This document shows, piece by piece, positions 25,434 through 34,182 of a stretch of 64,000 bases of DNA. The DNA is from Pseudonocardia phyllosphaerae (lineage in GTDB: Bacteria; Actinomycetota; Actinomycetes; Mycobacteriales; Pseudonocardiaceae), in NCBI RefSeq assembly GCF_046546475.1, contig NZ_JBKGXS010000006.1:248001-312000 (forward strand), read 5' to 3'. A model generated the notes under the pieces. The model saw nothing but the letters and a program-made list of their open reading frames with translations, made no database searches and was not told where the DNA came from. Numbering within the stretch: position 1 is the first letter of the stretch; each line of letters starts with the position of its first letter. Position numbers and translations under genes: made by a program.

Positions 25434-28402
25434 CGGGTGCCCTCCTGCGCCGGTACGGCGCCGTTCGACTCCGGCGGCCCCGCCGACAGGTCCCGTCCCT
25501 CCGGCCCGACGAGCTGCAGGAACGCGTCCTCCAGCCGGCCGCGTGGCCCGGCGGCGCTCACCCCGACCCCGGCCCGCACCAGCGCGGCGACGACGGTCTC
25601 CCGCGGCGTCCCGTCGAGGTGGGCGTGCACGACGCCCGGCTCGTCCCCGGTGACGACGTCGGTGACCCCGTCCAGCCCGGCCAGCACGTCCGAGGCCCGC
25701 CCGGTCGCGTCGACGGTGAACGACGAGCCGCCCCCTGCCGCGGTCAGCTCGGCGACGGTGCCGTCGGCGACGACCGTCCCCCGGTGCACCACGACGACGT
25801 CGGTGCAGGTCTGCTCCACTTCGGCCAGCAGGTGCGAGGACACCAGCACCGTGCGCCCGCCGGAGGCATAGCGGCGCAGCAGCTCGCGCATCGCGTGGAT
25901 CTGCGGCGGGTCGAGCCCGTTGGTCGGCTCGTCGAGGATCAGCAGCTCCGGCAGGCCGAGCATCGCCTGGGCGATCGCCAGCCGCTGCCGCATGCCCTGG
26001 GAGTACGTCCCGACCCGGCGGTGCACCGAGTCGCCGAGCCCGGCGATGTCCAGCGCCTCGTTCATCCGGGCGTCCGCGCTGGGCCGTCCGGTGGCCTCCC
26101 AGTACAGCCGCAGGTTGTCCGCGCCGGACAGGTGCGGCAGGAACCCCGGCCCCTCGACGAACGCGCCGATCCGGGAGAGCACCGGAGCCCCGGGCCGGAT
26201 CGGGCGGCCGAACGCCCGCATCTCGCCACCGGTGGGCGCGATCAGCCCGAGCAGCATCCGCAGCACAGTGGTCTTGCCGGCGCCGTTCGGGCCGAGGAGC
26301 CCGAGCACGGCGCCGCGCGGCACGGTGAACGACACGTCGGAGACGGCCCGGAAGCCGTTGCGGTAGGTCTTGGCGAGGCCCACGACCTCCAGCGGCGGCG
26401 CGTCCGCTGCGGCACCGCCGCCCGCTGCGGGTGTGCCACCGGGGCGGGGGTCACCGTGCTGCGGAAGCGGCCCGGGCGCCTCGTCGGCCGCGGTCCGCCG
26501 CCGGCGCAGCACCGCCGCCACCAGCCACGCGACCAGCGCGGCGGCGAGCACCCCGGCGATCCCGAGCAGCGGCCACACCGGCACCGACGACGTCGAGCTG
26601 TCGCTGCCGGGCACCTGCGGCACCGTCACCTCGCCACCGGTGTCCCGGCCGCCTGCGAGCCCGACCCGCCACACCGCGGCCCCGTTACCGGACGCGTAGC
26701 CCTGGTCGGTCGTCGCGAACCCCACGGCGAGCCGGCTGCCGGCCGGGACGGGCGCGACGACGCCGGGCAGCGTGACCGTCACCTCCGCGCCGCCGGTGGC
26801 GGGCACCGGCACCCGGACGGGGGCGACGGCGTTGCCGAGCAGGGTGCTGCGCCCGTCCGGGGTGAGTGCGGTGACCGACCCGAACAGCACGGCCTCGGCG
26901 GGTGCGGGCTGGCCGGGCACCCGTGACACCGCGATCCGGACCCGCGGTGAGCCCGCGACCTGCAGCGCATCGGGCAGCGGATCGGACACGAACCGCGCCG
27001 TCTGGCCGGGGGCGGACGTCCCGCCGATCGAGCCCAGCGAACCCAGGGACCCGAGTGCGGACCCGAGGCCGGGCAGCGAGGTGATCGTCGCCGGGTTCCC
27101 GCCCGGCGGGTGCACGACCGGCTGCGGGGCCCCGCCCAGCGCGACTCCCGTCGTCGGCGTGCTGCGCTCGGGGGCGCCGGGCAGCCCCGGGTATCCGTCG
27201 GCGACGACCGTGCGCCCGGTCGGGGTGTCCCCGCGCGTGCGCACCCCGGAGCGCACCTCGTAGGAGAACGCGGCCCCGGCGAGCGCGCCGCTGCGGCCGT
27301 CTCCGGCCGGGAGCCCGCGCAGGTGCTGGTCGAACCAGTCGCCGATCCGGGCCCGGACGCGGTCGTCGGGGGAGCCGCCGTCGTGCCCGCCTGCGAACCA
27401 CAGCACCGACACCGGGGTGCCGTGCGCGGCGATCTGGCGGGCGTTGGCGTCGGCCTGGTCGAGGCCGAACAGGGTGTCCTGCTCGCCCTGTACGAGCAGG
27501 GTGGGCGCGGTGATCCGGCCGGTCACCGTCGACGGCGACGACCGCCGCAGCAGCTCGGCGAGCTCGGGGGAGACGCGGCCGGTGGTGGCCGTGTCGGCGT
27601 AGGCGGCGCAGATCCGCGGGTCGAACCGGCCGCAGGTCGGTGACCCGGGCCGGGGACCGCCGCCCCCGCCGGCGAAACCGCCGCCGGGGGTGCCGGTGAC
27701 CCGGCCGCCGGAGCCGAAGAACACCCCGGCCCAGCCGCTCTTGAACACTCCGTCCCCGGACGCGGCACCGCGGGCCGGTGTGTCGGCGGGCACCGGCCCG
27801 GGGGCCGACGCGTTCGGGAACAGCGCCTGGCCGAGGTCGTTCCAGGCGATCACCGGGGCGATCGCGTCGACCCGGCGGTCGTACCCGGCGAGCAGCAGGG
27901 ACAGCCCACCGCCGTAGGACCCGCCGGTGACGCCGACCCGCGGGTCGCCCGGTCCGTCACGCTGCACCTCGGGGCGGGTGGCGAGCCGGTCGAGCAGCCG
28001 GGACGCGTCGGCGACCTCGCGGTCGGGGTCGTCGAGCCCGATCACGCCGCCGCTGGCGCCGAAGCCGCGCGCGGTCCAGGTCTGCACGACGTAGCCGCGC
28101 CCGGCGAGCTCGCGTGCGTCGGAGTCGACGCTCGCCTTCGTCGCCCCGAACCCGTGTGCGACGAGCACCGCGGGTGCCGGGGACGCCGCCGTCGCGCCCG
28201 CCGGGACGTAGAGGGCCGTGTCCAGGTCGACGCGCTCGCGCGATCCGGGCGCCGCCGGGACGGCGACCTGCTCCTGCTCGACCCGCACCGTGCCGCCGTC
28301 GGACCCGGTGTCCGCGGCGGCGACCCCGGCTCCGGGGAGCAGGCCGAGTACGACCGCCGTCACCAGCAGGGGGACGGTCCGGATCCGGGAGCGCACGGGC
28401 AC
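25430..28402 (-). CDS. Secreted alpha/beta hydrolase (CocE/X-Pro peptidase-like) fused to ABC-transporter ATPase
   Basis: The 990-aa protein has three parts. A signal or anchor segment (VPLLVTAVVLGLLPGAGVAA) leads into an alpha/beta hydrolase with nucleophile elbow GGSYGGG, an aspartate in VQGEQDTLFGLD and a histidine in FAGGHDGG, followed by a jelly-roll-like X-Pro peptidase C-terminal domain. A second membrane segment lies near residue 635 (WPLLGIAGVLAAALVAWLVA). The rest is an ABC ATPase: Walker A GPNGAGKTT, signature YSQGMRQRLAIA, Walker B LLILDEPTNGLD. The hydrolase would be outside and the ATPase inside. GTG 28402 fits TAGCGT 7 nt upstream. The permease follows with ATGA overlap. Confidence 0.85.
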   Translation of the reverse strand: MPVRSRIRTVPLLVTAVVLGLLPGAGVAAADTGSDGGTVRVEQEQVAVPAAPGSRERVDLDTALYVPAGATAASPAPAVLVAHGFGATKASVDSDARELAGRGYVVQTWTARGFGASGGVIGLDDPDREVADASRLLDRLATRPEVQRDGPGDPRVGVTGGSYGGGLSLLLAGYDRRVDAIAPVIAWNDLGQALFPNASAPGPVPADTPARGAASGDGVFKSGWAGVFFGSGGRVTGTPGGGFAGGGGGPRPGSPTCGRFDPRICAAYADTATTGRVSPELAELLRRSSPSTVTGRITAPTLLVQGEQDTLFGLDQADANARQIAAHGTPVSVLWFAGGHDGGSPDDRVRARIGDWFDQHLRGLPAGDGRSGALAGAAFSYEVRSGVRTRGDTPTGRTVVADGYPGLPGAPERSTPTTGVALGGAPQPVVHPPGGNPATITSLPGLGSALGSLGSLGSIGGTSAPGQTARFVSDPLPDALQVAGSPRVRIAVSRVPGQPAPAEAVLFGSVTALTPDGRSTLLGNAVAPVRVPVPATGGAEVTVTLPGVVAPVPAGSRLAVGFATTDQGYASGNGAAVWRVGLAGGRDTGGEVTVPQVPGSDSSTSSVPVWPLLGIAGVLAAALVAWLVAAVLRRRRTAADEAPGPLPQHGDPRPGGTPAAGGGAAADAPPLEVVGLAKTYRNGFRAVSDVSFTVPRGAVLGLLGPNGAGKTTVLRMLLGLIAPTGGEMRAFGRPIRPGAPVLSRIGAFVEGPGFLPHLSGADNLRLYWEATGRPSADARMNEALDIAGLGDSVHRRVGTYSQGMRQRLAIAQAMLGLPELLILDEPTNGLDPPQIHAMRELLRRYASGGRTVLVSSHLLAEVEQTCTDVVVVHRGTVVADGTVAELTAAGGGSSFTVDATGRASDVLAGLDGVTDVVTGDEPGVVHAHLDGTPRETVVAALVRAGVGVSAAGPRGRLEDAFLQLVGPEGRDLSAGPPESNGAVPAQEGTR

Positions 28403-28583
28403 GAGATCGACGCTACGCAGGTCCGGTCGCCGCCGCCCGTGGCCGGAGTGGATCACCGTTGATCCGCGGGCCGGGCCCCGATCGGGCTACGACGGACGGA
28501 CGAGCAGGAAAGGGACCGATCGGGTGCCGTCGGTCACGCGGGCTCGCCACGTAACGGTCCGTGGGTCCACACTGCTCGCGTAC

Positions 28584-28726
28584 CGCTGGGGGAGTATCCC
28601 GCTCGCGGTGGTGTCGTCAACACGGTGGCGGCGGCGGACGGGCATCGGCCCGGTCCCCGGCCGGACCCGGCACCATCGGCCACGTCCACGCCCGTTCCGG
28701 GCGGAGTGGTGGGAGAGACCCGGGGC
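28584..28726 (+). ncRNA. yybP-ykoY (manganese) riboswitch candidate
   Basis: The leader of the TerC/Alx gene contains the two conserved internal-loop sequences of this class: GGGGGAGTAT at 28588-28597 (consensus GGGGAGUAGC) and GTCGTCAACACGG at 28613-28625 (consensus CGUCAAnAnGG). It ends with GAGAGACC at 28713-28720, matching the 3' strand GCgAGACC. CTGGG (28586-28590) pairs with CCCGG (28719-28723) to close P1. The class senses Mn2+ and controls TerC/Alx and MntP-type exporters, which fits the gene downstream. The ribosome site GGAGGA (28748-28753) lies in the loop of a small GGGT/ACCC hairpin that could be the expression platform. No gene lies in 28403-28758. Confidence 0.75.
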
Positions 28727-28758
28727 CAGTGAACGCTGCCCTGGGTTGGAGGACCCCC

Positions 28759-29853
28759 GTGAACGTGCCCTTCTGGGTCTGGTTGCTCACGATCGCCGGA
28801 TTCGTCGTCATCGTCGGCGCGGATCTGTTCCTGAACGACCACAAGCCGCACGCCGTCACCCTCGGCGAGGTGACCCGCTGGGTCGTGTTCTACGTGGCGC
28901 TGGCCGCCGCGTTCGCCGTCGGGCTGTGGTTCTTCGCCGGCCCGACGCCGGCCGGTGAGTTCGTCGCCGGCTATCTCACCGAGTACTCGTTGTCGGTCGA
29001 CAACCTGTTCGTCTTCCTGATCATCATGTCGTCGTTCAAGGTGCCGGTGGTCCACCAGCACAAGGTGCTGCTGGTCGGCGTCGTGATCGCGCTGATCATG
29101 CGGAGCGTCTTCATCGCGGCCGGCGCCGCGGTGCTCGAACACTTCACCTGGGTGTTCTTCCTGTTCGCCGCGTTCCTGATCTACACCGCGGTGTCGCTGG
29201 TGCGCCAGGCCTCCTCCGGCGAGGGCGAGGAGTGGGAGGAGGGCCGCGCGCTGAAGCTGCTGCGCAAGGCCTTCCCGGTGACCGACGACTACCACGGCGC
29301 GAAGACCACCGTGAAGATCGCCGGCAAGCGCTGGCTGACCCCGATGCTCGTCGTGATGGTCGCGATCGGCGTCACCGACGTCATGTTCGCGCTGGACTCG
29401 ATCCCGGCGATCTTCGGCCTGACCCAGCACCCGTACCTGGTGTTCACCGCGAACGCGTTCGCCCTGATGGGGCTGCGCCAGCTCTACTTCCTGCTCGGCG
29501 GCCTGCTCGACAAGCTCGTCTTCCTGTCCTACGGCCTGGCCGTCCTGCTGGCGTTCATCGGCGTCAAGCTGGCGCTGCACGCGCTGCACGAGAACGAGCT
29601 GCCGTTCCTCAACGACGGGCAGCCGGTGCCGGTCCCGGAGGTCGGGACCGGGCTGTCGCTGGCGGTCATCATCGGGATCCTCACGCTGACCACGGTCATC
29701 AGCCTGGTCGCGGTCCGGATGAAGCCGGAGCTGGCCGAGCACGGCGGCGGGATCAGCGCGCCGCCGCTGGCCCGCACCAAGGCCGAGGCCGCGCGGATCG
29801 TCGCCGAGGACGAGAAGGCCGACCACCGCGTCGCCGCCCCGAAGGCGGACTGA
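28759..29853 (+). CDS. TerC/Alx family membrane protein, probable manganese exporter
   Basis: The 364-aa protein has nine or so membrane segments and the TerC hallmarks EYSLSVDNLFVFLIIMSSF and VAIGVTDVMFALDSIPAIFG, whose paired acidic residues lie within membrane helices. Large loop residues 165-200 are charged, and the C-terminus is cytoplasmic. Alx and related TerC proteins move Mn2+ out of the cell and are commonly controlled by yybP-ykoY RNAs, as proposed here. GTG 28759 follows GGAGGA by five nt. It is convergent with the small phosphoesterase gene. Confidence 0.88.
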   Translation: MNVPFWVWLLTIAGFVVIVGADLFLNDHKPHAVTLGEVTRWVVFYVALAAAFAVGLWFFAGPTPAGEFVAGYLTEYSLSVDNLFVFLIIMSSFKVPVVHQHKVLLVGVVIALIMRSVFIAAGAAVLEHFTWVFFLFAAFLIYTAVSLVRQASSGEGEEWEEGRALKLLRKAFPVTDDYHGAKTTVKIAGKRWLTPMLVVMVAIGVTDVMFALDSIPAIFGLTQHPYLVFTANAFALMGLRQLYFLLGGLLDKLVFLSYGLAVLLAFIGVKLALHALHENELPFLNDGQPVPVPEVGTGLSLAVIIGILTLTTVISLVAVRMKPELAEHGGGISAPPLARTKAEAARIVAEDEKADHRVAAPKAD

Positions 29854-29885
29854 CCGCTCCGACCCCGCTACGGGCCGCGACGCCG

Positions 29886-30389
29886 CTACAGGTGGTGCAG
29901 CTCGACGTCGCCGATCCGGCCGTCGTGCAGCGTCAGCGTCATGAAGGTGCAGGTCGGCATCCGGCGGCGGTCGGTCGGCGACCCGGGGTTGAGCAGCCGC
30001 AGCCCGTCGTCCGTGGTGTCCCACGGGATGTGCGAGTGCCCGAAGATCAGCAGGTCGGTGTCCGGGTGGGCGCGCCGCGCGCGGGCCTCCCGGCCCTGCT
30101 TCGGCCCGGTCTCGTGGGTGACCGCGACGCGGACGCCGCCGATCGTGGCCCGGGCGGTCTCGGGCAGCCGGGCCCGCAGGTCGTCGCCGTCGTTGTTGCC
30201 CCAGCAGGCCAGCAGCCGCGCCGACCGGGCCTCGACCCGGTCGAGCAGGTCGGCGGTGCACCAGTCCCCGGCGTGCACGACGACGTCGGCGGCGTCGACC
30301 GCGTCCCACACCGGCCCGGGGAGACCGCCGGAGTAGGCGGCGCCCCGGGCCGGGAAGTGGGTGTCGGAGATCAGGACCAGCGAGGTCAG
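29886..30389 (-). CDS. YfcE/MJ0936-type phosphodiesterase with likely CTG start
   Basis: The 167-aa product reads LTSLVLISDTHFPARGAAYS at its N-terminus, then HAGDWCTADL, CWGNNDGDDL, VTHETGP and IFGHSHIPW, the full set of metal-binding motifs. The first motif (ISDTH) lies upstream of the first GTG (30311), and no ATG, GTG or TTG precedes it in frame before a stop. So translation must begin at CTG 30389, which overlaps the FKBP stop as CTGA, or at CTG 30380. It is a cytoplasmic metallophosphoesterase of unknown substrate, coupled to FKBP translation. Confidence 0.8.
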   Translation of the reverse strand: MTSLVLISDTHFPARGAAYSGGLPGPVWDAVDAADVVVHAGDWCTADLLDRVEARSARLLACWGNNDGDDLRARLPETARATIGGVRVAVTHETGPKQGREARARRAHPDTDLLIFGHSHIPWDTTDDGLRLLNPGSPTDRRRMPTCTFMTLTLHDGRIGDVELHHL

Positions 30390-30763
30390 TTCACGCCGAC
30401 CAGGTCGCAGACGAACACCAGGGTCTCGTTCGGCGCGATGACGCCGCCGGCACCGCGGGCGCCGTAGCCCAGGTGCGGCGGGATGACGAGCCGGCGGCGG
30501 CCGCCGACCTTCATCCCGGCGACGCCGTTGTCCCAGCCGGAGATGACCTGTCCGGCACCGAGGCCGAACTGCAGCGGCTGGCCGCGGTCGTAGGAGTTGT
30601 CGAACTCGCGCCCGGTGGACTGCGAGACGCCGACGTAGTTGACGGCGACGGTGTCGCCCGGCTTGGCCTCGGGGCCGTCGCCGACGATCAGGTCCTCGAC
30701 GACGAGGTCGGTGGGAAGCGGGCCGTCGACGATCTCGACGGTGGGCTTCTGCGGTGCGGTCAC
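30386..30763 (-). CDS. FKBP-type peptidyl-prolyl cis-trans isomerase
   Basis: The 125-aa protein is a single FKBP domain: VNYVGVSQSTGREFDNSYDR, then FGLGAGQVISGWDNGVAGMK and GYGARGAGGVIAPNETLVFV. These contain the Asp, Phe, Val-Ile and Trp pocket residues of active FKBPs. No signal peptide is present, so it is cytoplasmic and probably aids folding. GTG 30763 has GGAG eight bases upstream. Its stop codon overlaps the CTG start of the next gene. The 228-nt gap upstream contains the palindrome GTGACGGTCAC at 30890-30900 but no gene. Confidence 0.93.
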   Translation of the reverse strand: MTAPQKPTVEIVDGPLPTDLVVEDLIVGDGPEAKPGDTVAVNYVGVSQSTGREFDNSYDRGQPLQFGLGAGQVISGWDNGVAGMKVGGRRRLVIPPHLGYGARGAGGVIAPNETLVFVCDLVGVN

Positions 30764-30991
30764 GGTGGTGCTCCGGTGTCCGGTGGTCCGACGCGGTCGG
30801 CTGTCGGGGCCGACCCTGCCAGAGCCGGCCGGGATCCCGTGCGGGGGTTCGGCATGGTGCGCCGCGTGCGCCCGGAAATCAACTCTGTGGTGACGGTCAC
30901 GTCTTTGCGATGATCGGTCGCGTCACGACCACGAACGGGTGACATCTCCTGGCGTCGCGGACGGCCGCGGCGGGAAGGGCGCCGATCGCCG

Positions 30992-32014
30992 ATGATGTCG
31001 ATCCTCATCTTCGCGGCGGGGGCCGCGCTGCTGATCTACAGCGCCGAGAAGCTGATCACCTACCTGGTCGGGGCCGCCCGGGGGCTCGCGATCTCGGTGT
31101 TCCTGCTCGCGGTGATCTTCACCGGGATCGAGTTCGACGACCTCGTGTTCGGGGTTGCGCTCAACCTGGAGGGGCTCGACGACGTCGCGCTCGGCGTGGT
31201 GTTCGGCACGGTCATCTCGATGGTCGGCGTCGTACTGGCGCTGGCGGCGCTGCTGGTGCCGTGCCGGGTGCAGGTCCCGCGCGACTACCTGGTGCTGTTC
31301 GCGCTCTCGCCGCTGGTGCTGGTCGGCCTGGCGCTCGTCGGGGAGATCGAGACCGGGGTGGCGATCGCGCTGGTGGCGCTGTTCGTCGCGTTCGTGGCCT
31401 ACGTCGCGGTGCGCGAGCGCAGCCGCTCGGTCGCGATGTTCCGCGACGAGGAGGTCCTGCAGCACGCGGGCGGCGGGGGCACGGCGTCCGGCGACCCGTC
31501 GCGCACCGCGGACATGACGATCACCTCGAAGCAGCACCTGCCCGGATGGGCGCTGCTCGGGCTCGCCGTGCTGTCGCTGGTGGGGCTGGTGGTGGGTGCC
31601 TGGGTGATGACCGAGGGCACCGAGGGGATCCTGGAGAACTACGAGCTGTCCGGGACGGTGTTCGGCGCGACGATCGCCACCCTGGTGCTGACGCTGGAGG
31701 ACATCTTCCTCACCGTGGAACCGGCCCGGCGCGGGGCGCCGCTGATCGGGATCGGGAACGTCATCGGGTCGGTGGTGTTCTCGGTGACCGCCAAGCTCGG
31801 GATCATCGTGCTCGCCGGCGGCGACATCGAGGTGACGCCCGACGTGTTCGTCTGGCATCTGCCCGCACTCGTCGTGATGATCGCGTTCTCGACGTATGCG
31901 TTGTGGACCGGGCGGCTGCGGCGTTGGCACGGCGCCGTGCTGCTGGGCGCCTACGTCGTCTACTGGATCGTGAGCTTCACCGTGTTCGGGGTCGTGCCAG
32001 CCGACTCCGACTGA
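30992..32014 (+). CDS. Sodium/calcium-exchanger-superfamily-like membrane protein
   Basis: The 340-aa protein has ten or eleven membrane segments in two inverted halves separated by a charged loop near residues 145-180. The repeat regions FTGIEFDDLVFGVALNLEG and GATIATLVLTLEDIFLTVEP occupy the positions of the CaCA alpha-1 and alpha-2 repeats, keeping acidic residues but not the standard GTSLPE/GNxxGSN sequences; GIGNVIGSVVFSVTAKLG is closer to standard. It may be a divergent cation antiporter. ATG 30992 or ATG 30995 is the start. Ion specificity unknown. Confidence 0.7.
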   Translation: MMSILIFAAGAALLIYSAEKLITYLVGAARGLAISVFLLAVIFTGIEFDDLVFGVALNLEGLDDVALGVVFGTVISMVGVVLALAALLVPCRVQVPRDYLVLFALSPLVLVGLALVGEIETGVAIALVALFVAFVAYVAVRERSRSVAMFRDEEVLQHAGGGGTASGDPSRTADMTITSKQHLPGWALLGLAVLSLVGLVVGAWVMTEGTEGILENYELSGTVFGATIATLVLTLEDIFLTVEPARRGAPLIGIGNVIGSVVFSVTAKLGIIVLAGGDIEVTPDVFVWHLPALVVMIAFSTYALWTGRLRRWHGAVLLGAYVVYWIVSFTVFGVVPADSD

Positions 32015-32042
32015 GCGCGGCGCAACTCGACCGGGCCGGCTG

Positions 32043-33134
32043 CTACCGGTGCGGCCGGGGCACGAGCTCGAGCTCCACCGGCCGGTTCGCCCCGGTCCGG
32101 TTCGCCTCGGCCACCGCGGTCTCGACGAGGCCGTGCTCGGGGGACAGGTGGCAGACCGGGTCGGTGGCGGCCGGGTCCCCGGTCAGCTGGAACGCCTGGC
32201 AGCGGCAGCCGCCGTGGTCGAGCTCGCGGCGCTCGCAGCTGCGGCACGGGTCCTGCATCCAGTCCGTGCCGCGGTAGGCGGTGAACAGCGGCGACGTCGT
32301 CCAGATCTCGTCCAGCGGGGCGTCCCGCACCGATGCCGGCGGCAGCGGCAGGGTCTGCGCGGCCGGGCAGGGCAGGGCGTGCCCGTCGGGGGCGACGGTG
32401 AGCTGGCGCTGCGCCCACCCGCCCATGCACGGCTTCGGGTAGCGGCCGTAGTAGTCCGGCAGCACGTGCACGATCTCCATCCGCCCCGCCAGCCGCTCCC
32501 GGGCCGCGGCGACGACGGTCTCGGCGTGGTCGAGCTGCGCCCGCGAGGGCAGCAGCGCCTGCCGGTTGCGCCAGGCCCAGCCGTAGTACTGGGTGTTCGC
32601 CAGCTCGACGCGGTCGGCCGCCAGCTCCTCGACGAGCGCGACGATCTCGGCGATCCGGTCGATGTTCTGCCGGTGCAGCACGACGTTGACCGTCAGCGGC
32701 CAGCCGAGCTCGCGGACCAGCCGGCAGGCCTCGATCTTCCGCTCGAACGAGCGCACCCCGGCGATCCGGTCCGACGTGCCGGGCTCGTCGGCCTGCACGC
32801 TGACCTGCACGTGGTCCAGCCCGGCTGCACGCAGCGCCAGCGCTCGTGGCCGGGACAGCCCGATCGCGCTGGTCACCAGGTTGGTGTACATCCCCAGCCC
32901 GCTGGCGGTGCGGATCAGCTCGGGCAGGTCGCGGCGGAGCAGCGGCTCGCCACCGGACAGGTGGCACTGCAGCACGCCGAGGTCCGCGGCCTCGGCGAAC
33001 ACCCGCTGCCAGTCGGCGGTGGCCAGCTCGTCGTCGTAGCGGGCCAGCTCGATCGGGTTCGAGCAGTACGCGCACGCCAGCGGGCAGCGGTAGGTCAGCT
33101 CGGCGAGCAGCCCGAACGGGCGGGGAGCGCTCAT
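32043..33134 (-). CDS. pqqE: PqqA peptide cyclase (radical SAM)
   Basis: The 363-aa radical SAM enzyme has the cluster motif CPLACAYCSNP (CxxxCxxC) near residue 18 and SGGEPLLRRDL as the SAM-binding GGE motif. The C-terminal SPASM-type region has CMGGWAQRQL, LPCPAAQ and CRSCERRELDHGGCRCQAF for auxiliary iron-sulfur clusters. It joins the Glu and Tyr side chains of PqqA. ATG 33134 overlaps the pqqD stop (ATGA). It is the last gene of the pqqABCDE cluster and is convergent with the antiporter-like gene. Confidence 0.95.
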   Translation of the reverse strand: MSAPRPFGLLAELTYRCPLACAYCSNPIELARYDDELATADWQRVFAEAADLGVLQCHLSGGEPLLRRDLPELIRTASGLGMYTNLVTSAIGLSRPRALALRAAGLDHVQVSVQADEPGTSDRIAGVRSFERKIEACRLVRELGWPLTVNVVLHRQNIDRIAEIVALVEELAADRVELANTQYYGWAWRNRQALLPSRAQLDHAETVVAAARERLAGRMEIVHVLPDYYGRYPKPCMGGWAQRQLTVAPDGHALPCPAAQTLPLPPASVRDAPLDEIWTTSPLFTAYRGTDWMQDPCRSCERRELDHGGCRCQAFQLTGDPAATDPVCHLSPEHGLVETAVAEANRTGANRPVELELVPRPHR

Positions 33135-33418
33135 GTGAGCGCCACCAGGTTCCGGGCGGCGAGCCGGGTCAGGTAGCCGCGGACCTGCTCGTCGACGGTC
33201 GCCGGGTCGGCGCCGTGCAGGGCGACCAGCTCGGCGACGACGTCGTCGACGGTGCGCTCGCCGTCGCAGCGCTCCAGCACGGCGTGCCCGGTCCGGTTCA
33301 GCACGACGACGGTCTCCGGTCCCAGCAGCACCCACCCGCCGGACGCCCGGTCCGGCCGCATCCGCACGTGTGGCCCGAGCCGGGGGCGGGTGGTGCCGAC
33401 GGCCTCACGGGTGCGCAC
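33131..33418 (-). CDS. pqqD: PqqA-binding chaperone (RiPP recognition element)
   Basis: The 95-aa protein shows the PqqD winged-helix pattern: LGPETVVVLNRTGHAVLERC, then ERTVDDVVAELVALHG and VRGYLTRLAARNLV. PqqD binds PqqA and presents it to PqqE. The gene overlaps the pqqC end by 14 nt and pqqE by four, so the three are translated as a block. The first 25 residues are unlike the short PqqD of Gram-negatives. GTG start. Confidence 0.92.
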   Translation of the reverse strand: MRTREAVGTTRPRLGPHVRMRPDRASGGWVLLGPETVVVLNRTGHAVLERCDGERTVDDVVAELVALHGADPATVDEQVRGYLTRLAARNLVALT

Positions 33419-34178
33419 GGTCGTCCGCGTGGGCAGCGTCGGCGGGGTGGGCAGTGTCGGCCGGGTCGATCGGGTGGGCGTGCTCGGTGGCGTCCAGGAT
33501 CGCCCAGAGCACGTCGCACTTGAAGGTCAGCGCGGCCTCGGCGGCGTCCTGCTGTTCGGGGGTGCGGCAGTGCGCGGTGACGATCTCCAGGGCGTGCTCG
33601 GAGTCGCGCGGGGCCTGGACCAGCCGGTTCCGGAAGTACTGCAGGCCGTCCGGGTCGATCCAGGTGTAGTAGCGCTCGAACGCGGCGAGCCGCTCGGCCA
33701 TCAGGTCCGGGGCGAACAGCTCGGTCAGCGACGACGCGACGGCCTCCACCCACGGCCGGGTCCGGGCGAAGGTCACGTAGGCGTCGACGGCGAACCGGAC
33801 CCCGGGCCGGACGTGGCGGTGGTCGAGGATCTCCGCGCGGCTCAGCCCGCACGCCTCGCCCAGCCGCAGCCACGCCTCGATCCCACCGGAGGTGGGCCCG
33901 TCGGCGGCGGTGCCGTCGTGGTCCAGGATGCGGCGGATCCAGCGTCGCCGGACCGCGACGTCCGGGCAGTTCGACAGGATCGCGGCGTCCTTGACCGGGA
34001 TCGCCTCCTGGTAGGCGAACCGGTTCGCCACCCAGCCGCGGATCTCGCCGGGTGTCAGCGCGCCCTGGTTCATCCGCAGGTGGAACGGGTGCTGGGAGTG
34101 GTACTGCCGGGCGTGCGCGCGCAGCCGGGCGACCAGCTCGTCGGGCGGGGCGCCGGTGCGGTCGTCGAGGGCGGTCAT
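33405..34178 (-). CDS. pqqC: Pyrroloquinoline-quinone synthase
   Basis: The 257-aa protein is a heme-oxygenase-fold PqqC: YHSQHPFHLRMNQGALTPGE, WVANRFAYQEAIPVKDAAIL, HDGTAADGPTSGGIEAWLRL, RRWIRRILDHDG and TWIDPDGLQYFRNRLVQAPR are recognisable active-site segments with the conserved His, Tyr and Arg residues. It carries out the final ring closure and eight-electron oxidation of PQQ synthesis. The last 30 residues repeat short DPADTAHPADAAHADD-like units, an added low-complexity tail. Four bases separate it from pqqB. Confidence 0.95.
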   Translation of the reverse strand: MTALDDRTGAPPDELVARLRAHARQYHSQHPFHLRMNQGALTPGEIRGWVANRFAYQEAIPVKDAAILSNCPDVAVRRRWIRRILDHDGTAADGPTSGGIEAWLRLGEACGLSRAEILDHRHVRPGVRFAVDAYVTFARTRPWVEAVASSLTELFAPDLMAERLAAFERYYTWIDPDGLQYFRNRLVQAPRDSEHALEIVTAHCRTPEQQDAAEAALTFKCDVLWAILDATEHAHPIDPADTAHPADAAHADDRAHP

Positions 34179-34182
34179 GCGC

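Noticed and set aside
28218..28758. Plus-strand frame reading into the TerC gene from upstream
   Set aside because: It covers the riboswitch and is antisense to the hydrolase; the TerC start at GTG 28759 has a clear ribosome site.
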